Source of the DNA: Dyadobacter jiangsuensis | GTDB lineage: Bacteria; Bacteroidota; Bacteroidia; Cytophagales; Spirosomataceae | Direction of reading: 5' to 3' | DNA: 64,000 nucleotides | Assembly (NCBI RefSeq): GCF_003014695.1 | Contig: NZ_PYAS01000013.1 | Span: 216,731 to 280,730, forward strand | Part shown: piece after piece, positions 51,805-60,852 of the stretch | Position numbering within the stretch: position 1 is the stretch's first letter | Layout: the number at the start of each line of letters is the position of its first letter | Notes under the pieces: model-generated | The model's database searches: none | What the model saw: the letters and a program-made list of their open reading frames with translations, nothing else | Told to the model about the DNA's origin: nothing | Translations under genes and position numbers: made by a program

Positions 51805-53358
51805 ATGGATACGATCATCGAAAACAAGGCAGTAGAGAGCAAGACTTACAGTAGTGAAAATCTGGCTAAACGGCCTGATTTTAAAGATAAATATGATAAT
51901 TATATCAACGGCCGGTTTGTGGCGCCGGCCAAAGGCGAGTACTTCGAAAACATTTCACCCATTGACGGACAAGTGTTCACCAAAGCCGCCCGTTCTACCA
52001 AAGAGGATGTAGAGGCTGCGCTTGACGCGGCGCATGCCGCGTTTCCGGCTTGGAGTAAAACTTCGGCCACCAACCGCAGCAACCTGCTGTTGAAAATCGC
52101 GCAGGTGATAGAGGATAACCTGGAATACCTAGCCATCGTCGAAACGATCGATAACGGAAAAGCCATCCGGGAAACCCGCGCCGCCGATTTGCCGCTTTGT
52201 GTGGACCATTTCCGCTACTTCGCGGGCGTGATCCGCGCAGAGGAAGGTAGCATTTCCGAGCATGACGAAAATACGGTTTGCATTAATCTGCACGAGCCGC
52301 TGGGCGTGGTCGCGCAGATTATCCCGTGGAATTTCCCACTGCTGATGGCTACCTGGAAAATTGCGCCTGCACTGGCGGCAGGTAACTGCGTGGTGGTAAA
52401 GCCTGCCGAGCAGACGCCTACTTCTATTATGATACTCATGGAGCTGATCGGGGACATTTTGCCTGCCGGAGTGCTCAATATCGTTACGGGCTTCGGTGTG
52501 GAAGCCGGTAAACCGCTCGCATCGTCGCCGCGCGTGGCTAAGGTTGCATTTACGGGAGAAACCACTACCGGAAGGCTTATTATGCAGTATGCTTCTGATA
52601 ACCTGGTGCCGGTGACGATGGAGCTGGGTGGTAAATCGCCGAATATTTTCTTCCCATCGGTGATGGACGAGGATGATGCTTTCCTGGACAAGGCTATTGA
52701 AGGCGCGGTATTGTTTGCATTGAACCAGGGAGAGGTTTGTACCTGTCCGTCGCGGATGCTCGTGCATGAGAGTATTTACGACAAATTCATCGAAAGGGTT
52801 ATCCAGCGCACAAAGGCGATCAAAATGGGCCACCCGCTCGATGGAACTACTATGATGGGCGCGCAGGCTTCGAACGATCAGTACGAAAAGATTTTGTCCT
52901 ATCTTAAAATAGGCAAGGAGGAAGGCGCGGAAGTGCTTACAGGCGGCGATGCGCAGAGATTTGAGAATGGTATTTCGGGCGGGTACTACATTCAGCCAAC
53001 GATTTTCAAGGGCCATAATAAAATGCGGATTTTCCAGGAAGAGATCTTCGGACCTGTGGTGTGCGTAACCACTTTCAAGACTACGGAGGAGGCAATCGCC
53101 ATCGCGAATGATACACTTTATGGCCTGGGCGCGGGCGTGTGGACACGTGATGCGCACGAGCTTTATCAGGTACCACGGGCGATCCTGGCGGGTAGGGTGT
53201 GGGTGAATAACTACCACGCCTATCCCGCCCATGCTCCGTTCGGTGGTTATAAAAAGTCGGGTTTTGGCCGGGAAAACCACAAAATGATGCTAGGTTACTA
53301 CCGCCAGACCAAGAACATGCTGATTTCATACGACAAGAACAAGCTGGGATTTTTCTGA
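51805..53358 (+). CDS. NAD(P)-dependent aldehyde dehydrogenase
   Basis: It oxidises aldehydes to carboxylic acids. At 517 residues it has PWNFP (174-178), the general base Glu273 in VTMELGGKSPN, catalytic Cys312 in NQGEVCTCPSR (aligned with the usual NQGQxC) and the C-terminal PFGGYKKSGFGRENH. The sequence is of the acetaldehyde/chloroacetaldehyde-type subfamily that is found with a DUF779 gene. DUF779 follows 7 bp downstream and the AraC regulator is divergent, giving a three-gene functional unit. The substrate is not predictable. Confidence 0.95.
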   Translation: MDTIIENKAVESKTYSSENLAKRPDFKDKYDNYINGRFVAPAKGEYFENISPIDGQVFTKAARSTKEDVEAALDAAHAAFPAWSKTSATNRSNLLLKIAQVIEDNLEYLAIVETIDNGKAIRETRAADLPLCVDHFRYFAGVIRAEEGSISEHDENTVCINLHEPLGVVAQIIPWNFPLLMATWKIAPALAAGNCVVVKPAEQTPTSIMILMELIGDILPAGVLNIVTGFGVEAGKPLASSPRVAKVAFTGETTTGRLIMQYASDNLVPVTMELGGKSPNIFFPSVMDEDDAFLDKAIEGAVLFALNQGEVCTCPSRMLVHESIYDKFIERVIQRTKAIKMGHPLDGTTMMGAQASNDQYEKILSYLKIGKEEGAEVLTGGDAQRFENGISGGYYIQPTIFKGHNKMRIFQEEIFGPVVCVTTFKTTEEAIAIANDTLYGLGAGVWTRDAHELYQVPRAILAGRVWVNNYHAYPAHAPFGGYKKSGFGRENHKMMLGYYRQTKNMLISYDKNKLGFF

Positions 53359-53365
53359 GGATGTT

Positions 53366-53731
53366 ATGACCGAGCGCGTTCTGATTACTCCCGAAGCCGA
53401 AAAGGTTGTAGACCAGCTTCGGGAGCTGCACGGGGAGCTGATGTTTCATCAGAGTGGGGGATGTTGTGATGGCTCACAGCCCATGTGTTTTCCAAAAGGG
53501 GAGTTCCGCGTGTCGGAAAATGATGTGCTGCTGGGGGAAATAGGGGGCTGTGAATTTTTTATGAGCCGCGACCAGTTCGAGTACTGGCAGCATACGCAAT
53601 TGACGATCGATCTTGTGCCCGGCCGGGGTGCGAGTTTTTCGTTGGAGATACCGCTGGGTGTGCGTTTCATCACCCGGTCAAGACTTTACACGCCCGAGGA
53701 AGCCAACAATCTGACGGCAGTCAACGTCTGA
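53366..53731 (+). CDS. DUF779 protein
   Basis: The protein has 121 residues. It has the family core ELMFHQSGGCCDGSQPMCFP, with the paired Cys in GGCCDGS and a further Cys in PMCF, then SRDQFEYWQHTQLTIDLVPG and SLEIPLGVRFITRS. It is only 7 bp after the aldehyde dehydrogenase gene, its normal partner. The function is not established; the Cys pattern suggests metal or redox chemistry. Confidence 0.92.
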   Translation: MTERVLITPEAEKVVDQLRELHGELMFHQSGGCCDGSQPMCFPKGEFRVSENDVLLGEIGGCEFFMSRDQFEYWQHTQLTIDLVPGRGASFSLEIPLGVRFITRSRLYTPEEANNLTAVNV

Positions 53732-53760
53732 AAACCGTATTATTTTTGGAAGGTGTGAGG

Positions 53761-53790
53761 CCGCCGTGTAGTGAATCTTTTACACGGTGG
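53761..53790 (+). terminator. Hairpin after the ALDH-DUF779 operon
   Basis: CCGCCGTGTA and TACACGGTGG form a 10-bp stem with one G-T wobble and a 10-nt loop, followed by a T-rich stretch. Confidence 0.6.
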
Positions 53791-53803
53791 TTTCATACCT
53801 TTC

Positions 53804-53834
53804 TTGTCGTTTTAGCACTTATTGGTTATATTTG
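53804..53834 (+). promoter_or_regulatory. Predicted promoter of the DEAD-box helicase gene
   Basis: TTG (53804-53806), a 20-bp spacer and TATATTTG (53827-53834). Transcription would start near 53841, leaving a leader of about 90 nt, a length often used by cold-induced helicase genes. Confidence 0.6.
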
Positions 53835-53931
53835 TTAAAATCGAGCGGTTTGCTGACTGGGAAAATCAAGGTCAGCTATATCTATAACACATCTGTAAAT
53901 CAACGGATTTGCGGATTTTAAAAGCTGAATT

Positions 53932-55347
53932 TTGAATTTCAACGAATTTGAACTCCACGAAGACGTCCTGAACGCCGTGGATTCCATGAACTACCAACAG
54001 GCGACGCCTATCCAGGAGCAGGCTATACCACACATTCTCAGCGGCAAAGACCTGCTTGCCTGCGCTCAAACGGGAACCGGCAAAACCGCCGCGTACCTGA
54101 TCCCCATTCTCGACAAAGTAGCCCACGAGGCCAACGCGCATACCGGTGCGCTGATTCTGGTACCTACCCGTGAACTTGCCGTGCAGATCGACCAGCAGAT
54201 TCAGGGTTTGGGGTATTTTGTTGGCGCTACCAGCATTGCCGTGTACGGTGGTAACAAGGGGCCGGAGTGGGATCAACAGAAGAAAGCATTAACCCAGGGC
54301 GCAGATATTATCATCGCTACGCCTGGCAGGCTCATCGCGCATTTGCAGTTGGGCTACGTTCATTTCCGTGACTTGCGGCACCTGGTCCTCGACGAAGCCG
54401 ACCGTATGTTGGATATGGGCTTCCTGGGCGATATCCTGAAAATCATGAGCTATCTGCCCAACGAGCGGCAGACATTGATGTTTTCGGCCACTATGCCCCC
54501 GAAAATCGGCGATTTAGCCAAGCGCATTCTGAAAAACCCGGAAGAGATCAGGCTAGCGGTTTCCCGCCCGGCCGACCGGATTGACCAGCAGTTTTACCTA
54601 GCCAAAGACGAGCAGAAACTGCCGCTGCTGATGCATTTGCTGAAAGGTGTTGAGAATATCAGTATGGTACTATTCACCTCCCGTAAATCCAACGTCGAAC
54701 CAATCGTACGGGCACTTCGTAAATTGGGGCTGGGGGCACACGGCATTTCATCGGATTCAGAGCAAGGGGAAAGAGAAATTGTATTGCGTGATTTTAAAAA
54801 CAGGCAGTTTCCGATCCTGGTTGCGACCGACGTATTATCCCGCGGCATAGATATTGATAATCTCAGTCATGTTGTGAACTACGACGTTCCCCGTGACCCC
54901 GAGGATTACGTACACCGTATAGGGCGTACAGCACGCGCCGAATCAAAAGGCACCGCTATGACGTTCATCAATGAGCACGATCAGAAATATGTATTGAAGA
55001 TCGAAAGGCTTTTTGAAAAGGAGTTGGAGAAGAAATCTGTCACCGCAGAATTGGGACTGGGTGAGGCTCCCGTATTTGAGCCGCCACGTTTTCGTTCGTC
55101 AGGGCGTAACAATAGCAAGAGCAGAAAAAAGAAGGGCGGGTCAGGCGCTCCTTCTGCGAGAAAACCACATCGCGAAGCAAAGCCTCAGAGCACCGTTGAT
55201 ACCGAAGGTGCTGCCGTGCCGACGGCGGATCCGGGAACGGCCGGTGCGCCGGGTACTACCAGTAAACCGAAACGAAGGAACAAGCGGAGGAGACCGAAAA
55301 AGGATCAGCCGAAAACCGTAAACCCTACTGAGGCACAGGCCTCTTGA
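53932..55347 (+). CDS. DEAD-box ATP-dependent RNA helicase (RhlE-like)
   Basis: The 471-residue protein uses a TTG start (TTG AAT TTC AAC); the family usually begins MxFxxF here, supporting the choice. Motifs: Q motif ATPIQEQAIP, I AQTGTGKTAAY, Ia PTRELAVQ, II VLDEADRM, III SATMP, V ATDVLSRGIDI and VI HRIGRTARA. The C-terminus is a basic, Ser/Pro/Lys-rich tail of about 95 residues, likely RNA-binding. It remodels RNA, probably in ribosome assembly or RNA decay. Confidence 0.95.
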   Translation: MNFNEFELHEDVLNAVDSMNYQQATPIQEQAIPHILSGKDLLACAQTGTGKTAAYLIPILDKVAHEANAHTGALILVPTRELAVQIDQQIQGLGYFVGATSIAVYGGNKGPEWDQQKKALTQGADIIIATPGRLIAHLQLGYVHFRDLRHLVLDEADRMLDMGFLGDILKIMSYLPNERQTLMFSATMPPKIGDLAKRILKNPEEIRLAVSRPADRIDQQFYLAKDEQKLPLLMHLLKGVENISMVLFTSRKSNVEPIVRALRKLGLGAHGISSDSEQGEREIVLRDFKNRQFPILVATDVLSRGIDIDNLSHVVNYDVPRDPEDYVHRIGRTARAESKGTAMTFINEHDQKYVLKIERLFEKELEKKSVTAELGLGEAPVFEPPRFRSSGRNNSKSRKKKGGSGAPSARKPHREAKPQSTVDTEGAAVPTADPGTAGAPGTTSKPKRRNKRRRPKKDQPKTVNPTEAQAS

Positions 55348-55418
55348 TCAGAGTTGGTCAGACGTGAGCATTTGTTTGTCTTGCTTATTCGTCATGAAAG
55401 AACTTAAATTACGTACAC

Positions 55419-56150
55419 TTGGACCGTTTGATAGATTGGATAAGGAATTATAAATTCAGCGTATCCGATCCTCCCATCATTACGATGGAAGGCTTGTTTT
55501 CGCTGTTACTGCTTTTGGTCCTGAGCCTGCTTGCGGTATTTTTTCACCTTGTCCGCATCCTTTTCAACTCCCCGGTTGATTTTTCGCTCGATTGGAACCT
55601 GTTCCTGAGCTGGATACCGCTCATTATCGCCTTTATGGCTGATAATCTCACGAAGCGTTTCGGGCATATTCCATTCGTTTTAGGGATACTAAGCATTGCC
55701 TGGTTGGCATTCTTCCCGAATGCGCCCTATATGATCACCGACCTGGCGCACCTGACGGTTGATTACCAGCGGGATCTGACCTGGCACGATATCATCATGT
55801 TGTTCTCTTACGCGGAAGTAAGCCTTTTCAATGGTCTGGTTTCGCTTTACTGGATCCACCGCTCGTGGCGCAGGGTGTTCGACCGGAAGCCAGCCAACAC
55901 GCTGCTGCTGCTAAGCCTTCCGCTGGCGGGCTTTGGCGTGTACCTCGGCCGCGTGCGCAGGATGAACAGCTGGGACATTATTCATGAGCCCAGAGCCATC
56001 CTCAATAACCTCTTCGAAAGTTTGCTGGACCGCACCGCGTGGGTGTTCGCGATGGAGATCGGGATGTTGCTCGGGATATTGTATCTCGTGTTGTGGGGGG
56101 TGATACGCTTCCGTATCCGGCATTCCAGGAAGAATCACGAATCCCATTAA
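55419..56150 (+). CDS. DUF1361 multi-pass membrane protein
   Basis: The protein has 243 residues and six or seven hydrophobic segments. It has the family motif FPNAPYMITDLAHLTV and the following DLTWHDIIMLFSYA, SLYWIHRSWRR and the C-terminal LGRVRRMNSWDIIHEPRAIL region. A TTG at 55419 gives the full frame; the first ATG is at 55485, so the start is uncertain. Its function is unknown. Confidence 0.85.
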   Translation: MDRLIDWIRNYKFSVSDPPIITMEGLFSLLLLLVLSLLAVFFHLVRILFNSPVDFSLDWNLFLSWIPLIIAFMADNLTKRFGHIPFVLGILSIAWLAFFPNAPYMITDLAHLTVDYQRDLTWHDIIMLFSYAEVSLFNGLVSLYWIHRSWRRVFDRKPANTLLLLSLPLAGFGVYLGRVRRMNSWDIIHEPRAILNNLFESLLDRTAWVFAMEIGMLLGILYLVLWGVIRFRIRHSRKNHESH

Positions 56151-56256
56151 CAGGCAATGCGGCACCGCGATGCCTGATCCTTTCCCGGCCCGTGGGCTAC
56201 TTTCGACACATTGACCTTCTCGTTTGGGATAAAATTCCCCGATTTTACATTTCAGA

Positions 56257-56961
56257 ATGGACCCGTTAGAAATTTTATTTCAGTGCGAGCACCTGGTAGC
56301 AATCAATAAGCCCAACGGTCTGCTTGTGCACCGGTCGCCTATCGCCAGCGATGCCGACGTATTTGCCGTGCAGCTCCTGCGCGATCAGCTGGGGCGGAAG
56401 GTGTATCCCGTCCACCGCCTCGACCGCAAAACCTCCGGCGTGCTGCTATTCGCGTTGGATGAAGCCACCAACACTGAAATGCAGCGCAAGTTCATGGATG
56501 GCGAGATCGGCAAGACTTACCACGCCATTGTAAGAGGCTATACCCCCGATAATGGTACAATCGATTATCCACTGAAGCGCGACGACGGCGTAACGCAGGA
56601 TGCGGTCACCTATTTCGAGACGTTGATGCGCAGCGAAGTGCCGTTCGCAATCGGGAAACACCCGACATCCCGCTATTCGCTTGTGAAGCTAAATCCCGCC
56701 ACAGGACGCATGCACCAGCTTCGCAAACATCTGGCGCATATCCTGCACCCGATCATCGGCGACCGCCCGCACGGGTGTAACAAGCAAAACCGGTTTTTCA
56801 AGGAACATCTACACATGATGCAGATGATGCTGCATGCGGTGGAGCTGGAATTTGTACATCCCTTTACAAAGGAAAGGGTGACCATCCAGGCACCCTTTCC
56901 GGCTGAGTTTTCTCGAATGCGCGAAGTATTGTTGTTGACCGCTGACTATACTAGGAATTGA
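56257..56961 (+). CDS. truC: RluA-family RNA pseudouridine synthase (TruC-like)
   Basis: TruC-type enzymes make pseudouridine at position 65 of tRNA. The 234-residue protein has LVAINKPNGLLVHRSPIA, the catalytic Asp in PVHRLDRKTSGVLLFA, GEIGKTYHAIVRG, SLVKLNPATGRMHQLRKHLA and HPIIGDRPHGCNKQNRFF. The short length and HLAHILHPIIGD pattern suit TruC more than the larger RluD/RluC enzymes, which have an S4 domain. The gene symbol is by family similarity. Confidence 0.85.
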   Translation: MDPLEILFQCEHLVAINKPNGLLVHRSPIASDADVFAVQLLRDQLGRKVYPVHRLDRKTSGVLLFALDEATNTEMQRKFMDGEIGKTYHAIVRGYTPDNGTIDYPLKRDDGVTQDAVTYFETLMRSEVPFAIGKHPTSRYSLVKLNPATGRMHQLRKHLAHILHPIIGDRPHGCNKQNRFFKEHLHMMQMMLHAVELEFVHPFTKERVTIQAPFPAEFSRMREVLLLTADYTRN

Positions 56962-57181
56962 GATAGTTTATTGGGTGTAATGAGGTTGTTTATAGTGCTA
57001 TATGTAGTTGTTCCATATAACTAAAATGAGTTGCAGCTCAGGGGAGCCGTGTTCTCGGCATTAGGGCGATGCCATAGTGTTCCGCTGTTGGCAAAAAAAG
57101 CTTTATATTTGCTATTGCCTTTAAAAATATTCATTTGAATGTGGATAAGTTGATGCATTTAGAGTTTTTTAGGGGAATGAT

Positions 57182-57450
57182 CTACTCAACGTAAACTTTT
57201 AAGATTTTGCTAAAAATGTCTCGGGCCATCCGACCGGCCATGGCTTCATTGATGCTGGTTTCGGACCCAACTCCAACTACGTGTGCTGAGAACCAGCACC
57301 AAGAATCAATAACGACCTTGATGTGCTCAAATCGAAACGGGAATATTCCGTTGAGGGGTACTTTGCATTTTGTCGATAAATCCCCTCGTACGGACTTAGG
57401 ATCTATCTCAGGTAACAGCGCTTACCTAATTCAATAATTTTTGCATCCAT
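57182..57450 (-). pseudogene. Decayed hexapeptide-repeat acetyltransferase (WcaF-like C-terminus)
   Basis: An open stretch on the minus strand from 57421 to the TAG at 57184-57182 reads ALLPEIDPKSVRGDLSTKCK to VYVE. Its middle contains VVIDSWCWFSAH then INEAMAGRMARDIF, which align by eye with the hexapeptide motif IxIGDxxWIGAxxxI...IGEGAxVGAxxVVTKDV. The ATG at 57450-57448 (MDAKIIELG) is in another frame, and one single-base shift would join the two. The product would be 80-90 residues, about half the usual length, so I treat it as a remnant. The wider 516-bp gap holds no other gene. Confidence 0.5.
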
Positions 57451-57477
57451 TTTGTTTGCATTTCAAACGAGAGCACA

Positions 57478-58644
57478 ATGAAGCACAATACGAAATTTTT
57501 AGATGGCGTACGCCTTGTCCTAGCGCTATGGGTAGCAGTGGGACATCTTTACAAGTACATGGGCGAAGAATCGTTTCTTGAGATACCTATTATTGGCCGG
57601 GTATTGTTATACAATGGAGCGGCCGTTGATGGATTTATGGTGATAACAGGATTTTTGATGATGTATCACTACACTTTAAGAGAGGATAAAGAGCCGCCGA
57701 CAGAACGCAGCACTGTGACGAAGTTTTACTTACGACGACTTTTTAGGATATATCCGCTTTATCTGCTCGGAATTGTCGCTGCCTATTGCATGTTTGATAT
57801 TAATGCCATTTGGGTCAATTCAAATTATGAATTTTTTACAGGGCACGGCAATGTGTTTACAACTACATATAGCGTAAATAATAGACCCGGATATATTGAT
57901 TTGCTGACGCATTTAACTTTTTTGCATGGTTTTATTCCGGGTCAGAATGTGAGTATACTTGGTCCAGCGTGGAGTCTTTCGCTGGAAATGCAGTATTATG
58001 CTATATTTCCAATACTTTTTGGCGTTTTGTCGCGCGGGAAGAATACTGCATTTATAGCTTTTTTTGCGATAAGTTTAGCTTGTCTTTATTTATCACCCAT
58101 TGTGTTTGGCGACTGGAATCGCAGCGGGTCATTGGTATCATTGGGAGCACCTTCAATGATAACTCACAAGCTAATATATTTTTACTTTGGTATGCTTATA
58201 TCAAACGTGCTAATGAAAAGGACTTCTTGGGTTCTATTAGCTGTATCCATTGTAGTTGCTGCCCCGGTAATGGGAATAATGTCGACATTAGTGTTGGTAG
58301 CAATAGTACTGTTCATGTTTGCGGATGATATTGGGCACAAATGGATAAGCTCACAATTGCAACTGGCCAGGGACATTTTTTCTGGAAAGGTTTCTAAATG
58401 GGGCGCTGATGTATCCTATTCACTCTATTTGATTCATATGATTGTAATGCCCGGAATAATTCATTTAACTATATCTTTTGGGCTAAATAAGTATTTAACC
58501 GCAGCAATATCATTAATCCTCTTCCTTGTTGTAAATTTTGTGATTGGCACACTATTTTTTAAATTCTTGGAAAAACCATTTATTAATATTGGAAAGAGGT
58601 TCATTTCCGCAAATGAGCAACAAATGGTTGCTGACGTCCAATAG
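57478..58644 (+). CDS. Acyltransferase family 3 membrane protein (OafA-like)
   Basis: The protein has 388 residues and about ten hydrophobic segments. It begins with KFLDGVRLVLALWVAVGHLY, and has YLRRLFRIYPLYLLGIVA and GPAWSLSLEMQYYAIFPILF (the typical WSLxxExxFY motif of family 3). Such proteins O-acetylate surface sugars or antibiotics. It is much more AT-rich than its neighbours, suggesting transfer. The remnant acetyltransferase lies directly upstream. An exopolysaccharide-modifying role is plausible but not shown. Confidence 0.88.
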   Translation: MKHNTKFLDGVRLVLALWVAVGHLYKYMGEESFLEIPIIGRVLLYNGAAVDGFMVITGFLMMYHYTLREDKEPPTERSTVTKFYLRRLFRIYPLYLLGIVAAYCMFDINAIWVNSNYEFFTGHGNVFTTTYSVNNRPGYIDLLTHLTFLHGFIPGQNVSILGPAWSLSLEMQYYAIFPILFGVLSRGKNTAFIAFFAISLACLYLSPIVFGDWNRSGSLVSLGAPSMITHKLIYFYFGMLISNVLMKRTSWVLLAVSIVVAAPVMGIMSTLVLVAIVLFMFADDIGHKWISSQLQLARDIFSGKVSKWGADVSYSLYLIHMIVMPGIIHLTISFGLNKYLTAAISLILFLVVNFVIGTLFFKFLEKPFINIGKRFISANEQQMVADVQ

Positions 58645-58690
58645 CGGAGAAATCAGCCATTGTCTATTGGCATGCTCCGGCGGATCGCAA

Positions 58691-58718
58691 GGAAAGCGAG
58701 GGCTTTATCTCGCTTTCC
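58691..58718. terminator. Terminator after the acyltransferase gene
   Basis: GGAAAGCGAG and CTCGCTTTCC form a perfect 10-bp stem with an 8-nt loop, followed after CATTCAA by TTTTT. Confidence 0.8.
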
Positions 58719-58793
58719 CATTCAATTTTTGTCGACAGTAGGTCACATCTTTATCATGTTTCCTACCGCCTACGAAAATCATAATTCAATAGA

Positions 58794-59510
58794 TCAAACG
58801 CGCATAGCAACTTCCTTATGTGGAAACCTGATCACAGGTTTCCCGCCACGTGCGCCGGTGTCAGGCCTATTCTCGGTAGTTTCTGATTTTAAAAATCCGG
58901 GCTTTCTTGTGAGGTCCACCAAATCTGCAAAATGCTTCATATTGAACCGCTCCATGAGCATTCTGCGGTGATATTTGAGCTCGATCATCGATATCTTTAG
59001 CTGAGTAGCAATCGCCTTAGGCGGTTCTTCCCTAGAAAGCGCTTCCAGAATGGCCCGCTCGATGCTCGACAGATAATCTACGGACGGCGCCCCGGTAGTT
59101 ATGCCTGCCGAGAGGATGTTCTGAACATCTTCCGAGAGAAACAAATTGCCTTTCTGAACCTGCGCAATTGCAGTGAAAAGCTCCTGGGACATGCAAGTTT
59201 TGGTCAGAAATGCCTTGGCGCCGAGCCGCATGTAGCTTCTGATCAGCCAGTCATCATTTAATGAGGTCAGAACGATGATTTTGGTGCTTTTGTCAGTCAG
59301 GCGAAAAATAGCGTCCACGCCTTTGTCGTACTTGCCGTTGAAGCAAAGTTCGGTGATCACAAGGGTTGGTGATGTATCACGGATTTGGGCTGTAAAAGCC
59401 TGGATCGAGCTGTAATGGTCGATCGATTCGATCGCAGGCAGCGAGTTGATCAGGTTTATTCTAAGAGCTTCCGTAAAGATTTGATGGCTATCAATTAGTG
59501 CTATTCTCAT
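58794..59510 (-). CDS. LuxR-type response regulator with degenerate receiver
   Basis: The protein has 238 residues. The receiver fold begins MRIALIDSHQIFTEALRINL; Asp7, Thr82 (VLTS) and Lys104 (FLTK) are present. The phosphoacceptor site reads LVITELCFNG, with Glu54 in place of Asp. The C-terminal LuxR-type HTH (about 150-215) contains SSIERAILEALSREEPPKAI and LKISMIELKYHRRMLMERFN. Glu at this position mimics the phosphorylated state in some regulators, so it may act without a kinase. No histidine kinase is encoded nearby. Confidence 0.85.
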   Translation of the reverse strand: MRIALIDSHQIFTEALRINLINSLPAIESIDHYSSIQAFTAQIRDTSPTLVITELCFNGKYDKGVDAIFRLTDKSTKIIVLTSLNDDWLIRSYMRLGAKAFLTKTCMSQELFTAIAQVQKGNLFLSEDVQNILSAGITTGAPSVDYLSSIERAILEALSREEPPKAIATQLKISMIELKYHRRMLMERFNMKHFADLVDLTRKPGFLKSETTENRPDTGARGGKPVIRFPHKEVAMRV

Positions 59511-59909
59511 AATTGGAGGGATTGATGAAAGGTTGCTTGCGTGCTGCCTTTCAAGTGGTTAGTTAATGGGTTTTGATGGAAGAACGTTTCAGCCAGGTTT
59601 GTACATGAATGCATACCAGCATGAGACCGGACGAAGTAAACCAGGCGATAACTGTTATAGAAATCTACTGGCTACCTGCAAGACAGGCGCTTTTCTGATG
59701 TGAAACGGTAAAAATGAATGGGTTTGCCGTACGATCAACGTTGGCTGGATGCTTTTCTCCGTTTTGCCAATGTAATCGTGGCGGACGATCGTGTGATCCG
59801 CTGAGGAGCCCAACTGTTGGGGCCAGTTGTGAAAATCGTTGCTGGTGACATCTTTCTTTTATTAACGTTGAATAAAATATTACTTCATAAGCATATCGCA
59901 TCAGACGGG

Positions 59910-59951
59910 TTCTACAAAAGGCTTTCACAGGTATACCTGGACATTGTAGAA
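59910..59951. promoter_or_regulatory. Nested palindrome CAGGTATACCTG with flanking inverted repeat
   Basis: The perfect 12-bp palindrome CAGGTATACCTG (59928-59939) is flanked by the inverted pair TTCTACAA (59910-59917) / TTGTAGAA (59944-59951). It is operator-like or the fold of a short RNA. Confidence 0.4.
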
Positions 59952-60526
59952 GGCCTTGACTGGATACGGAATTAAGTGCGTGAAATAAGCTGGGCTGCAC
60001 ACCCGGGATAGAATATTCGGAGCTTGAAACTATGCAACAAAGTTTACTATCACAAATTACAGATCGACGTATATTCTTTTAACTAGACTAATTATTTAAA
60101 TAATTATATTAATAAATGAGATAGTTTTATTTTTGTTGACGCAATCGTTTTTAAGTATTTTAAAGGATTGAATCAGAGCTGCTTATGCTGGACCTGCTGA
60201 TATAGAATAGGATATGCAAATAATGCGGGCGATTGAAATAATGCAAATTGAGACGTTGGTGTGTATACGTATCGTTCCTCTAAGATCGAGTGCTAGAATG
60301 GGTCGATGTAGTATTTGTAACCGAATATTTACCACACAAAAAGGTTTTACGTGTAATTAATTCTATACAAAAACATTTCGGACGAATTGAGTCCGTGGAG
60401 GGTTTCTGAAAGACTTTTACAGCCTTTACCGGTAGGTAATTATGTTGTAGAATGTAATAGGAGTTGGCGCTAAGCTTCGAATTAGGTTACTATTTTGCGT
60501 TCGATTTTACTCAACGGTATAGTGAA

Positions 60527-60562
60527 GGGGATCTTGCGGTATGCGGATCCCCATTTTGTTTT
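60527..60562 (+). terminator. Orphan intrinsic terminator
   Basis: GGGGATC and GATCCCC form a perfect 7-bp stem with a 12-nt loop, followed by ATTTTGTTTTT. No gene upstream on the plus strand explains it. Confidence 0.6.
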
Positions 60563-60852
60563 TGCGTGTTGATTTACCTGGCTTTGTTCACACTCCTATA
60601 AGTTAATGCTTGAAATTTCTCAGATTGATCATCCCGAAGATGGCGGGAACGCAGCAGTTGCGAATTTGATTAATCCCTGATTTGATGACTGAAATGCATA
60701 CTGCGGCTATTAATCAGCGGATATTCTTACAGAAGTCCTCACATAAGCGGCCTGCTGGGATGTATCATCAGAATTGCGGCATTTCTCTTCCTATGGGGCT
60801 TTTTTCGTTAATGAAAATAAATGTAACTTGACTAGTCACCCTAGTGAAAAGT

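Larger units (their letters stand above)
59511..60852. other. 1.3-kb gene-poor region before the mobile element
   Basis: No ORF with coding character was found; a 111-aa minus-strand frame at 59665-60000 has no recognisable features. The region includes a nested palindrome (59910-59951), two weak copies of the ACTCAACGTT motif (59864-59873 minus, 60509-60518 plus) and an orphan terminator at 60527-60562. It probably holds the left edge of the mobile element and possibly a small RNA. Confidence 0.4.

Noticed and set aside
55394..55453. Small plus-strand ORF (MKELKLRTLGPFDRLDKEL) before the DUF1361 gene
   Set aside because: Overlaps the probable start of DUF1361 out of frame; no sign of function.
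57207..57437. Plus-strand ORF of 76 codons upstream of the acyltransferase
   Set aside because: The opposite strand of the same stretch shows better coding character (hexapeptide acetyltransferase remnant); the plus-strand product has no features.
59665..60000. Minus-strand ORF of 111 codons in the gene-poor region
   Set aside because: No recognisable domain, unusual Cys/His/Arg composition, no neighbours in operon distance, and a palindrome and a motif copy inside it; likely chance.
60301..60360. A 20-codon ORF with a C-x2-C pattern (MGRCSICNRIFTTQKGFTCN)
   Set aside because: Resembles a zinc-finger knuckle, but it is very short with no support from start context or conservation that I can see.
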